Positions 1 through 6,639 of a stretch of 6,711 nt of DNA are shown here, piece by piece. A program made the translations under genes and the position numbers. The notes below the pieces were generated by a model. That model made no database searches and was not told where the DNA came from. It saw only the letters and a program-made list of their open reading frames with translations. This stretch comes from Bacillota bacterium (GTDB taxonomy: Bacteria; Bacillota; Clostridia; DSM-8532), in contig JAEZBW010000744.1 of NCBI GenBank assembly GCA_023426765.1, positions 1 to 6,711 on the forward strand. Direction: 5' to 3'. Each line of letters opens with the position of its first letter. The stretch's first letter is position 1.

Positions 1-2117
1 GCATTCAGTGCAGCCTGCTGTGTCATCACCGAAAAGCCTTTGGGACGGTTGATTTGCAGTTTCTCAAGCAGTGAATCAAACCGTTCCCGGTCTTCGGCCA
101 TATCGATACTGTCGGCGGAGGTCCCCAAAATGGTGATCCCCTTTGCCTTCAGCGTTTTCGTCAGTTTGATGGCGGTTTGCCCGCCGAAGGACACCACCAC
201 ACCGATAGGGTTTTCCTGTCGGATGATATGCAGCACATCTTCGGGAGAAAGCGGCTCAAAATAAAGCCTGTCGGACATGTCAAAGTCGGTTGAGACCGTC
301 TCGGGATTGTTATTAATAATGATGACGCGGTAGCCCAGCTTTCTTAACGCTTGTGCGCAATGCACAGCGGCGTAGTCAAACTCGATACCCTGGCCGATAC
401 GAATGGGGCCCGAACCAAGAACAATAACGCTTTGAGTGTCGGTTTCTGATTTGGCAACAACAGAATGAGCAGCCTCATTCTCGTGTCCCAAAGACGCCTC
501 ATTCTCACTTCCTGAACCATGATAAGTGGCATAGAAATAAGGTGTTTGTGCCTCGAATTCTCCCGCACAGGTATCCACCATTTTATAGACGGGGGAGAGG
601 CTATATTCCAATTGATGACCCGTTATTGCCGCAATCGCTTTGTCGGTGTATCCCAGCTTTTTCGCTTTTGCCATTTCGTCATATGAAAGCCTGCGGCCGC
701 GAATGCCGGCCTCAAAGTCGTTTAGTAACTGAATTTTACTCAAAAACCATCGATCAATTTTTGTAAGCTCAAAAATCCGATCAACCGGAATCCCTCTGGT
801 CAATGCTTCTGCTACAAGGAAAACCCTTTCGTCGGTGGTTTCCTGAAGCCCGAGGACCAATTCTTCGGTGGACATTTTCGCAATTCCGGGCAGGTACAGC
901 CGGTCTGTCTGAAGCTCGGCGCCGCGTATCGCTTTCATCAGTGCGGCTTCAAAGCTGTTGTCGATGGCCATGACCTCGCCGGTGGCTTTCATCTGGGTAC
1001 CCAGAGTCCGCTTCGCGTGTACGAACTTGTCAAAGGGCCATTTCGGAAGCTTAACGGCAACATAGTCCAACGCGGGTTCAAAGGCCGCATAAGTGTTGCC
1101 GGTGACGGCATTTTTTATTTCGTCCAGCGTATAACCCACAGCGATCTTCGTGGCTACTTTCGCAATAGGGTATCCTGTAGCTTTTGATGCCAGCGCTGAA
1201 GAACGTGACACACGGGGATTCACCTCGATCACCGCGTACTCGAAGGAATCCGGATTCAACGCGAACTGGCAGTTGCAGCCGCCTTCAACCCCAAGGGCCG
1301 AGACGATATTTAAGGATGCCGTGCGCAGCATCTGGTATTCCTTGTCTGCCAGTGTAACCGCAGGTGCGATGACGATGCTGTCCCCGGTATGTATCCCGAC
1401 GGGGTCAAAATTCTCCATGGAACACACGGTGACCGCGTTGCCCATTCCATCCCGAATCACTTCATATTCGATTTCCTTCCAGCCGGCAACGCTTTTTTCA
1501 ACCAGTATCTGCGAGATGGGAGACAGCGCAAGACCATTGCCGGCAATATCCATCAGCTCGGCATCATCCTTTGCAATACCGCCGCCGGAGCCACCCAGTG
1601 TAAATGCAGGCCGTACGATGACGGGATATCCGATTTCCTTTGCCAATGCAAGGGCATCGGGGCAGTTAGTTGCCACACCGGAGGGGATGCAGGGCTGGCC
1701 GATAGCTTCCATCGTCTCCTTGAACCGCTGCCGGTCTTCGGCCTTTTCTATGCATTCCGGGGACGAACCCAAAAGCTGTACCTGGTTTGCTTCCAAAAAA
1801 CCATCCCGGGCCAGCTGCATGCAAAGCGTCAATGCGATTTGTCCGCCCAGTCCGGAAAGGATGCCATCAGGCTTTTCCTTTTGAATGATTCTTTTCAGGG
1901 TGGCCTTCGTCAACGGCTCGATATAAATTCTGTCGGCCATGGCCCGGTCGGTCATAATGGTCGCCGGGTTGGAATTGACAAGGATGATCTCCATGCCTTC
2001 CTCACGCAGAGCACGGCAGGCTTGTGTTCCCGCATAATCAAACTCAGCGGCCTGGCCGATGACGATAGGCCCGGATCCGATGACAAGGACTTTATGAATG
2101 TTCTGCTTTTTTGGCAT
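1..2117 (-). CDS. carB: Carbamoyl-phosphate synthase large subunit, 3' end outside window
   Basis: Large subunit of glutamine-dependent carbamoyl-phosphate synthase (cytoplasmic). It uses two ATP, bicarbonate and ammonia channelled from CarA to make carbamoyl phosphate for pyrimidines and arginine. The frame is open from ATG 2117 to the window edge: 705 complete codons of roughly 1,070 expected. Present are the carboxyphosphate ATP-grasp half (about residues 1-400), the oligomerisation region (about 400-530) and the start of the second half, which reopens with VLGSGPIRIGQGIEFDYA near 566. Residues matching the E. coli ATP and metal sites are visible: R129, R169 in VRPAFTLGGSGGG, E215, H243 in GIHTGDS, Q284, and E298/N300 in VIEVNPRVSRSSALASKATG. 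The start is supported by a GGAGG site six bases upstream. The linker between halves (534-563) is about 17 residues longer than in E. coli and carries an ENEA repeat. The C-terminal allosteric domain lies beyond the window, so effector control cannot be judged. Confidence 0.97.
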   Translation of the reverse strand, partial: MPKKQNIHKVLVIGSGPIVIGQAAEFDYAGTQACRALREEGMEIILVNSNPATIMTDRAMADRIYIEPLTKATLKRIIQKEKPDGILSGLGGQIALTLCMQLARDGFLEANQVQLLGSSPECIEKAEDRQRFKETMEAIGQPCIPSGVATNCPDALALAKEIGYPVIVRPAFTLGGSGGGIAKDDAELMDIAGNGLALSPISQILVEKSVAGWKEIEYEVIRDGMGNAVTVCSMENFDPVGIHTGDSIVIAPAVTLADKEYQMLRTASLNIVSALGVEGGCNCQFALNPDSFEYAVIEVNPRVSRSSALASKATGYPIAKVATKIAVGYTLDEIKNAVTGNTYAAFEPALDYVAVKLPKWPFDKFVHAKRTLGTQMKATGEVMAIDNSFEAALMKAIRGAELQTDRLYLPGIAKMSTEELVLGLQETTDERVFLVAEALTRGIPVDRIFELTKIDRWFLSKIQLLNDFEAGIRGRRLSYDEMAKAKKLGYTDKAIAAITGHQLEYSLSPVYKMVDTCAGEFEAQTPYFYATYHGSGSENEASLGHENEAAHSVVAKSETDTQSVIVLGSGPIRIGQGIEFDYAAVHCAQALRKLGYRVIIINNNPETVSTDFDMSDRLYFEPLSPEDVLHIIRQENPIGVVVSFGGQTAIKLTKTLKAKGITILGTSADSIDMAEDRERFDSLLEKLQINRPKGFSVMTQQAALN
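462..506. repeat. Short inverted and direct repeats in the carB linker
   Basis: Inside carB, AGAATGAG (462-469) and CTCATTCT (474-481) form a perfect 8-bp inverted repeat around a 4-base loop. The 11-mer GCCTCATTCTC occurs at 472-482 and again at 496-506, a shift of 24 bases or eight codons. On the protein side this encodes ENEA twice, eight residues apart, in the flexible linker between the two synthase halves. The in-frame spacing suggests the linker grew by a small duplication. Confidence 0.7.
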
Positions 2118-2375
2118 ATGTAATCCTCCATTGGTTCAAAAAAGGGAAATGAGGGGAAAGGTATAAACATAGAAAGGCGAGAACCCCCCCTCCATATAAA
2201 AATGGGCTGTAACCCCCAGATAAAGCCTATTCAGGTTAGTTGCTCAATAAGCCTGGATTCGGTTTTATTTCACAATAATCGAAATAATGACAAATCCGGC
2301 AGAATGGACACACATTTAAAGCATTGAGATAAACTGATGGTTGATCTGTCCACACGATTTCCTCAGGAACAATCG
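2118..2375 (-). other. Long carA-carB intergenic region
   Basis: These 258 bases separate the carA stop from the carB start, where the pair is usually adjacent or nearly so. Reading with transcription, the gap holds a bulged hairpin at the carA stop, a near-copy of the carA 3' end (2318-2334), an AT-rich middle, a run of seven G (2184-2190, minus strand), a pyrimidine-rich stretch and the carB ribosome site. No convincing intrinsic terminator is present: the only GC-rich stem followed by T residues, around 2200-2218, has about four pairs. The best promoter-like match is TTGTCA (2288-2293) spaced 17 bases from a poor -10, AAATAA (2265-2270). It is too weak to annotate as a promoter. No supported small gene is seen. 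Confidence 0.6.
2124..2130 (-). promoter_or_regulatory. Shine-Dalgarno site of carB
   Basis: The minus strand reads TGGAGGA followed by six bases and then ATG at 2117. It is the strongest Shine-Dalgarno match in the window at a standard spacing and fixes the carB start. It also shows that carB initiates independently rather than by coupling to carA, whose stop is about 260 bases upstream. Confidence 0.85.
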
Positions 2376-2400
2376 TCATCCCCAAAGCATTGAGATGAAC
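2318..2400. repeat. Near-copy of the carA 3' end in the downstream gap
   Basis: The 17-mer AAAGCATTGAGATGAAC at 2384-2400 encodes the end of CarA (FISML). It recurs in the intergenic gap at 2318-2334 as AAAGCATTGAGATAAAC, with one mismatch and a 66-base offset in the same orientation. Further right of each copy there are scattered matches (CTGTC and CAGGAAC) separated by different gaps. This fits a decayed local duplication of the carA tail, though the extended similarity is weak. Confidence 0.55.
2354..2376 (-). other. Bulged hairpin overlapping the carA stop codon
   Basis: ACGAT (2354-2358) pairs with ATCGT (2372-2376), and TTCC (2359-2362) pairs with GGAA (2366-2369) around a 3-base loop, leaving a 2-base bulge. 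This gives nine pairs in total. The stem includes the first base of the carA TGA (position 2376 pairs as its last base). No T-run follows on the transcribed side, so it is not a standard terminator. It could protect or process the mRNA end between carA and carB. Confidence 0.4.
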
Positions 2401-3437
2401 CTGTCAAACAGGAACCCCGTGTCCTGAGGCCCGCCGCATGCTTCAGGGTGGAACTGCACCGAGAAGGCAGGAGCATTGTTATACTTCAATCCTTCATTCG
2501 TGCCGTCATTTCCGTTGATATACGCTTCTACGGCAATCGACGGATCTATGGAATCCCGCACGACCGCATATCCATGGTTCTGCGAAGAGATATATACCCT
2601 GCCGGTTTCCAGGTCGCGGACGGGATGATTAGCACCGCGGTGGCCGTATTTCAACTTTTCGGTCCTGAAACCGTTCGCGAGAGCAAGCAGCTGGTGCCCC
2701 AGGCAGATGCCCATCGTGGGGATTTTATACGGGTTCAGCGCTTTCAGGGTTTCGATCGTTTCGACATTGTCGGTGGGATCACCGGGCCCATTGGTCAGGA
2801 AGATGCCGTCGGGCTTCAGCTTCAGGATTTCCTCGGCACTCGTATTCCATGGCAGCAGGGTTACTTCACAATCTTTTTTCACCAAGGAGCGCAGGATATT
2901 CTCCTTCACTCCGAAATCCAGCAGTGCTATTCTATATTTTCCGCCGTTTCCAATGGTTCGACTGGATTTGATGCTGACCTTTGCAACAGGGTTGACGATT
3001 CTGTAACTTTTCACTTCATCTATCGCAACCTTGTCCGGGTTATCGGTAATGATCCCGTTCATGGTTCCGGATTCCCGCAAAATACGTGTTAAGGCTCGGG
3101 TGTCAATACCCGATATTCCCACCGTTCCGGTCTGCTTCAAATAACCGTCCAGGTCACCGCCGCTGCGGAAATTGGATGGAACCTGGCAGAACTCCCTTAC
3201 GACATAGGCAGAAACACTGACCGCGTCGCTTTCGGCATCTTCCGGTATGACACCGTAGTTTCCAATCAGCGGGAAAGTCTGAACAACGGCCTGCCCGGTA
3301 TAGCTTTTATCGGTCAGTGTTTCCATATATCCGGTCATGGCGGTATTAAACACAATCTCTGCAATCACATCACCGGGTGCGCCAAAGGCCTCACCGGTAA
3401 AGATCGTTCCGTTTTCCAATATAAGATGTTTCTTCAT
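2376..3437 (-). CDS. carA: Carbamoyl-phosphate synthase small (glutaminase) subunit
   Basis: Glutamine amidotransferase subunit of carbamoyl-phosphate synthase. It hydrolyses glutamine and passes ammonia through a tunnel to CarB. The 353-residue product is close to the usual family length. An N-terminal small-subunit domain (about 1-150, with FNTAMTGYMETLTDKSY and GISGIDTRALTRILRE) is followed by a class I glutaminase domain (about 168-350). The glutaminase keeps the oxyanion-region motif LTNGPGDP (214-221), the nucleophile Cys245 in GICLGHQ, and His330 and Glu332 in SVQFHPEACGGPQDT. The ATG shares its A with the purF stop (TGATG), which indicates translational coupling. A GAAAGG site at 3449-3454 lies 11 bases upstream, inside the purF end. 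The protein ends FISMLWG. Assignment is secure from the motifs and the adjacent carB. Confidence 0.98.
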   Translation of the reverse strand: MKKHLILENGTIFTGEAFGAPGDVIAEIVFNTAMTGYMETLTDKSYTGQAVVQTFPLIGNYGVIPEDAESDAVSVSAYVVREFCQVPSNFRSGGDLDGYLKQTGTVGISGIDTRALTRILRESGTMNGIITDNPDKVAIDEVKSYRIVNPVAKVSIKSSRTIGNGGKYRIALLDFGVKENILRSLVKKDCEVTLLPWNTSAEEILKLKPDGIFLTNGPGDPTDNVETIETLKALNPYKIPTMGICLGHQLLALANGFRTEKLKYGHRGANHPVRDLETGRVYISSQNHGYAVVRDSIDPSIAVEAYINGNDGTNEGLKYNNAPAFSVQFHPEACGGPQDTGFLFDRFISMLWG

Positions 3438-4849
3438 CAGGCATCAAACCTTTCTTTATTTGCAATTTCCGGAATCCTCGTTGGGTATGTGCCGGTAAAG
3501 CAGGCGGTACACAGGCTTTTTTCGCCGGTATCGTCCACCAGCCGGCCTAAGCTCTTATCATTCAGGAACCCAAGGCTGTCTACGCCGATCAGCCTGGCGA
3601 TTTCGTCCACAGTATGGCTGCATGCTATCAGGTTTTTTCGTGAATCAATATCCGTTCCAAAATAGCACGGGTTCACAAACGGGGGAGAGGTAATCCGCAT
3701 GTGGATTTCCAGTGCGCCGGCCTCCCGCAGCAGCCGGACAATTCTTGCGCTGGTGGTTCCGCGAACGATGGAATCATCCACCAGTACGACACGCTTGCCA
3801 TTCACCGTCGCCGTAACGGGGTTCAGCTTGATCCTGACCAATTCCTCCCGAAGCTTTTGGGCCGGGGAGATAAAGGTTCTGCCGATATACTTGTTTTTAA
3901 TAAATCCTATCCCGTATGGGATTCCGGAGGATTTTGAATATCCGATCGCTCCGTCGATACCGGAATCCGGAACCCCTACGACTATATCCGCGGCGACGGG
4001 GTGTTCCTGTGCGAGAAATTCACCTGCACGAAGCCTGGCGATATGGACGGGACAACCGTCGATCACCGAATCGGGCCGGGCAAAATAGATATACTCAAAC
4101 ACACACATCGAAGGCTTCACCTGGCTGCAATGCGCCCGAATCGAATGAACCCCCTGCCTGTCAAAAACCACAATTTCTCCGGGCTCAAGATCCCGGATGA
4201 AATGAGCGTCAACAGCATTCAGAGCACAGCTTTCCGATGCGACCACATAGGTTCCGCTATTTGATCTGCCGTAGCAAAGCGGTCTGAACCCATATTTGTC
4301 CCGGACAGCGATAAGCTTTTCTTCATTCATTAAAATCAGCGAGTATGCACCGTCCAGTCTGTTCATGGCATGCATGACCGCATCCTCGATGACGTAGCTG
4401 GTAATGCGTTCTTTCGTGATGACATAGGAAATGACTTCGGTATCGCTGGATGTATGAAAAATGGCGCCTTCCAGCTCAAGCGCCTCCCGAAGCTCGGAAG
4501 CATTGACGATATTGCCGTTATGTACGGTTGCTAGCCTGCCCCGGATATGCTTCACCTCGATTGGCTGGGCATTCACCCGGCTGGAATTGCCGGTGGTGCC
4601 ATACCGCACATGACCTACCGCCATGGTTCCGGAACCGAGCATCTCGATCGCCTTGTCCGTTAATACTTCATTCACAAGCCCAACATCCTTGAAAGTGCGG
4701 AAGCTGCCATCATCAAAAACCGAGATGCCGCAGCTTTCCTGCCCACGATGCTGCAGTGCGAACAAGCCATAATAGGTCAGCAACGATACATTTTCCCGCT
4801 TCAGCGAATAGACGCCGAACACGCCGCATTCTTCACGAAGTTCATCCAT
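3437..4849 (-). CDS. purF: Amidophosphoribosyltransferase (glutamine PRPP amidotransferase)
   Basis: First committed enzyme of de novo purine synthesis: PRPP plus glutamine gives 5-phosphoribosylamine and glutamate. The 470-residue product has an N-terminal class II (Ntn) glutaminase followed by a type I phosphoribosyltransferase domain. The sequence begins MDELREECGVFG, so a seven-residue propeptide would be removed to expose Cys8 as the nucleophile. Other conserved parts are ALQHRGQES (31-39), GHVRYGTTG (79-87), HNGNI (110-114), FHTSSDTEV (131-139) and the PRPP loop VVLVDDSIVRGTTS (354-367). Cys249, Cys395, Cys447 and Cys450 sit where the Bacillus subtilis enzyme binds its 4Fe-4S cluster, so this is the oxygen-sensitive Bacillus type rather than the E. 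coli type. It overlaps carA by one base. Purine feedback inhibition is expected for the family but cannot be read from the sequence. No other purine gene is nearby. Confidence 0.98.
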   Translation of the reverse strand: MDELREECGVFGVYSLKRENVSLLTYYGLFALQHRGQESCGISVFDDGSFRTFKDVGLVNEVLTDKAIEMLGSGTMAVGHVRYGTTGNSSRVNAQPIEVKHIRGRLATVHNGNIVNASELREALELEGAIFHTSSDTEVISYVITKERITSYVIEDAVMHAMNRLDGAYSLILMNEEKLIAVRDKYGFRPLCYGRSNSGTYVVASESCALNAVDAHFIRDLEPGEIVVFDRQGVHSIRAHCSQVKPSMCVFEYIYFARPDSVIDGCPVHIARLRAGEFLAQEHPVAADIVVGVPDSGIDGAIGYSKSSGIPYGIGFIKNKYIGRTFISPAQKLREELVRIKLNPVTATVNGKRVVLVDDSIVRGTTSARIVRLLREAGALEIHMRITSPPFVNPCYFGTDIDSRKNLIACSHTVDEIARLIGVDSLGFLNDKSLGRLVDDTGEKSLCTACFTGTYPTRIPEIANKERFDA

Positions 4850-4850
4850 T

Positions 4851-4969
4851 TTTCACTCAGCCTTTCCAAAATCGATTGTGAGATCCTGGTATTGTTTCAC
4901 TCAGCTGTTCGCAGGTAGGTTGAAAACATCCAATCCAATTGTTCAGTAAAAAGGTATGATTTCACTCAG
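4851..4969 (-). repeat. Three direct copies of CTGAGTGAAA before purF
   Basis: The minus-strand 10-mer CTGAGTGAAA lies at 4960-4969, 4895-4904 and 4851-4860, all in the same orientation. The two copies nearer pyrG extend to 17 bases (4953-4969 and 4888-4904, pattern CTGAGTGAAAnnATACC) and match at 15 of 17. The third copy fills the space between the purF ribosome site and its ATG. Spacings are 65 and 44 bases. Each copy carries two TGA triplets in tandem. They could be regulator or RNA-binding sites, or the products of local duplication. Confidence 0.75.
4861..4867 (-). promoter_or_regulatory. Probable Shine-Dalgarno site of purF
   Basis: The minus strand reads GGAAAGG, then 11 bases, then ATG at 4849. 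The spacing is longer than ideal, and the whole spacer is one copy of the CTGAGTGAAA repeat plus one A. The GAGTG within that repeat (4854-4858) is an alternative weak site four bases from the ATG. The start itself is fixed by the family propeptide and Cys8. Confidence 0.55.
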
Positions 4970-4980
4970 TTTTCTCTAAG

Positions 4981-6603
4981 TCACTTTACAGGAGCCTGCT
5001 GCTTTGCTTTTGCCGCAGACGCATCGACAAAGCCGAGAAACAGAGGATGGGGCTTATTGGGGCGGCTTTTAAACTCGGGATGAAACTGTACCCCGACAAA
5101 GAAATCATTTTCAGGAATCTCAATAGTTTCAACCAGCCGACCGTCTGGGGAGGTGCCGCTGATAAACAGCCCGGCGGCCGAAAGCTTTTCCCGGTAATCA
5201 TTGTTATATTCATAACGGTGACGGTGCCGCTCATGAATGAAGGACGTTTGATAGCATTTTTCCATCAAAGAGCCGGGCACGATGCTGCACGGGTAGCTGC
5301 CAAGGCGCAGCGTACCACCTTTGTCAATCTCATCATTCTGGCCAGGCATAAAATTAATCACCTGATTTTCGCTCTTGTCATTAAACTCCCGTGAGTTTGC
5401 ATCCTCCAGCTTCAGAATGCTCCTGGCGTATTCTATCACGGCGATTTGCATGCCAAGGCAAAGGCCGAGATAAGGGATGTTGTTTTCACGGGCATACCGA
5501 ACCGCAAGAATTTTCCCTTCGATGCCCCTGTTGCCGAAGCCTCCGGGAACTACAATTCCGCTCAGACCGGACAATCTATCCTGGTAATTGTCTTCCTTCA
5601 AGGTCTCAGAATCAATCCAATCGATTTTGATCCGGACGCTATGTTTATATCCTGCATGATTCAACGCTTCAGCCACCGACAGGTAGGCATCGCGCAGTTG
5701 AACATATTTACCCACAAGGCCGATGGTGACTGTATCGGTCCGCTTTTTGATGCTGTCCACCAGAGCATTCCACTCGGTCAAATCCGGTTCGGGAGCTTTA
5801 ATGCATAATTCCCTGCAGACGATTTCTGAAAAGCGAGATTTTTCCAGCATCAAAGGGGCTTCATACAGGATTGGAATGGTCAGGTTTTCAATGACACAAT
5901 CGGGTTTTACATTACAGAATTCCGACACCTTTTTCAGGATGCTCTTGTCCTCAATGGGTTCATCGCTGCGTAAAACAATGATGTCGGGGGTGATTCCCAT
6001 GCCCTGAAGCTCTTTCACCGAATGCTGCGTGGGCTTGGATTTGTGCTCTCCGGAGGCCTTTAAGTATGGAACCAGCGTTACATGTATGTATAACGCATTC
6101 CCTGGGCCCACTTCGCGGCCAACCTGACGGATGGCCTCCAGAAACGGCTGGCTTTCAATATCACCGGTAGTGCCGCCGATTTCGGTGATGACGATATCTG
6201 CATGGGACTTGCGACCCACATTATAGATGAAATCCTTGATTTCGTTGGTGATGTGCGGAATAACCTGAACGGTGCTGCCAAGATAATCTCCGCAGCGCTC
6301 TCTGTTCAGGACGTTGGAGTATATTTTTCCGGTGGTCAGATTGCAAAACTTATTCAAATCCTCATCGATAAAGCGTTCATAGTGACCCAGATCCAAATCG
6401 GTTTCGGCTCCATCCTCGGTGACGTAAACCTCACCATGCTGGTAAGGGTTCATTGTACCCGGATCCACATTGATGTAGGGATCGAGCTTTTGGGATGCAA
6501 CCTTTAAACCTCTCAGTTTTAAAAGCCGGCCAAGAGATGCAGCCGTGATTCCTTTTCCAAGACCCGAGACCACACCGCCCGTTACAAAAATATACTTTGC
6601 CAT
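4981..6603 (-). CDS. pyrG: CTP synthase (UTP-ammonia ligase)
   Basis: Makes CTP from UTP, ATP and glutamine, the last step of pyrimidine nucleotide synthesis. It acts as a cytoplasmic tetramer in this family. The 540-residue product is of typical length. The synthetase domain (about 1-270) opens KYIFVTGGVVSGLGKGITAASLG, carrying the P-loop. It keeps D71 and E141 (in EIGGTTGDIES) at the Mg/ATP site and the UTP-site motif GEHKSKPTQHSVKELQ (185-200). The class I glutaminase domain (about 291-525) has the oxyanion motif PGGFGNRG (353-360), nucleophile Cys382 in LCLGMQ, and His508 and Glu510 in FHPEFKSRP. I chose ATG 6603 because MAKYIFVTGG is the family start and AAGGAAGG lies six bases upstream. 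An in-frame GTG at 6648 would add 15 non-conserved residues starting inside a hairpin. It appears to be the first gene of the cluster within this window. Confidence 0.98.
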   Translation of the reverse strand: MAKYIFVTGGVVSGLGKGITAASLGRLLKLRGLKVASQKLDPYINVDPGTMNPYQHGEVYVTEDGAETDLDLGHYERFIDEDLNKFCNLTTGKIYSNVLNRERCGDYLGSTVQVIPHITNEIKDFIYNVGRKSHADIVITEIGGTTGDIESQPFLEAIRQVGREVGPGNALYIHVTLVPYLKASGEHKSKPTQHSVKELQGMGITPDIIVLRSDEPIEDKSILKKVSEFCNVKPDCVIENLTIPILYEAPLMLEKSRFSEIVCRELCIKAPEPDLTEWNALVDSIKKRTDTVTIGLVGKYVQLRDAYLSVAEALNHAGYKHSVRIKIDWIDSETLKEDNYQDRLSGLSGIVVPGGFGNRGIEGKILAVRYARENNIPYLGLCLGMQIAVIEYARSILKLEDANSREFNDKSENQVINFMPGQNDEIDKGGTLRLGSYPCSIVPGSLMEKCYQTSFIHERHRHRYEYNNDYREKLSAAGLFISGTSPDGRLVETIEIPENDFFVGVQFHPEFKSRPNKPHPLFLGFVDASAAKAKQQAPVK

Positions 6604-6609
6604 GATTAA

Positions 6610-6617
6610 CCTTCCTT
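6610..6617 (-). promoter_or_regulatory. Shine-Dalgarno site of pyrG
   Basis: AAGGAAGG on the minus strand ends six bases before ATG 6603. It decides the start in favour of 6603 over the upstream in-frame GTG at 6648, which has no such site because it sits in the arm of a stable hairpin. Confidence 0.8.
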
Positions 6618-6639
6618 CCAGTACATGGTTATGCCAAAT

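Larger units (their letters stand above)
4850..4980 (-). other. pyrG-purF intergenic region
   Basis: This 131-base gap between the pyrG stop and the purF start contains three direct repeats and the purF ribosome site. I find no stable stem followed by T residues, so no intrinsic terminator, and no good promoter pair. Read-through from pyrG into purF is therefore plausible. A short tandem ATTGG ATTGG stretch lies near 4930-4940. Confidence 0.5.

Noticed and set aside
1150..2123. Two long plus-strand open frames of 244 codons opposite carB
   Set aside because: They lie fully antisense to conserved carB, their translations are Ser/Pro-rich or otherwise shadow-like, and no family motif or good ribosome site supports them.
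1952..2170. A 72-codon minus-strand frame overlapping the carB start
   Set aside because: It is out of frame with carB across conserved carB codons and has no recognisable features. It is noted only as a possible upstream initiation site.
2198..2219. TGGG...CCCA stem followed by T residues as a terminator before carB
   Set aside because: Only about four pairs form and the T stretch is interrupted, too weak for intrinsic termination.
2223..2262. Imperfect direct repeat AAGCCT...ATTC.GG in the carA-carB gap
   Set aside because: It needs a gap and several mismatches to align, so it is not distinguishable from chance.
2265..2293. Candidate carB promoter TTGTCA-17-AAATAA
   Set aside because: The -35 is good but the -10 matches the consensus at only two of six positions, which can occur by chance in AT-rich sequence.
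2448..3092. A 214-codon plus-strand frame opposite carA
   Set aside because: carA on the other strand is certain from catalytic motifs. This frame shows no recognisable domain and is a coding shadow.
4850..4980. Paired hexaloop hairpins (ANTAR-type antiterminator) in the pyrG-purF and carA-carB gaps
   Set aside because: I searched because of the glutamine theme, but found no two adjacent stable stems with matching loops and a following terminator.
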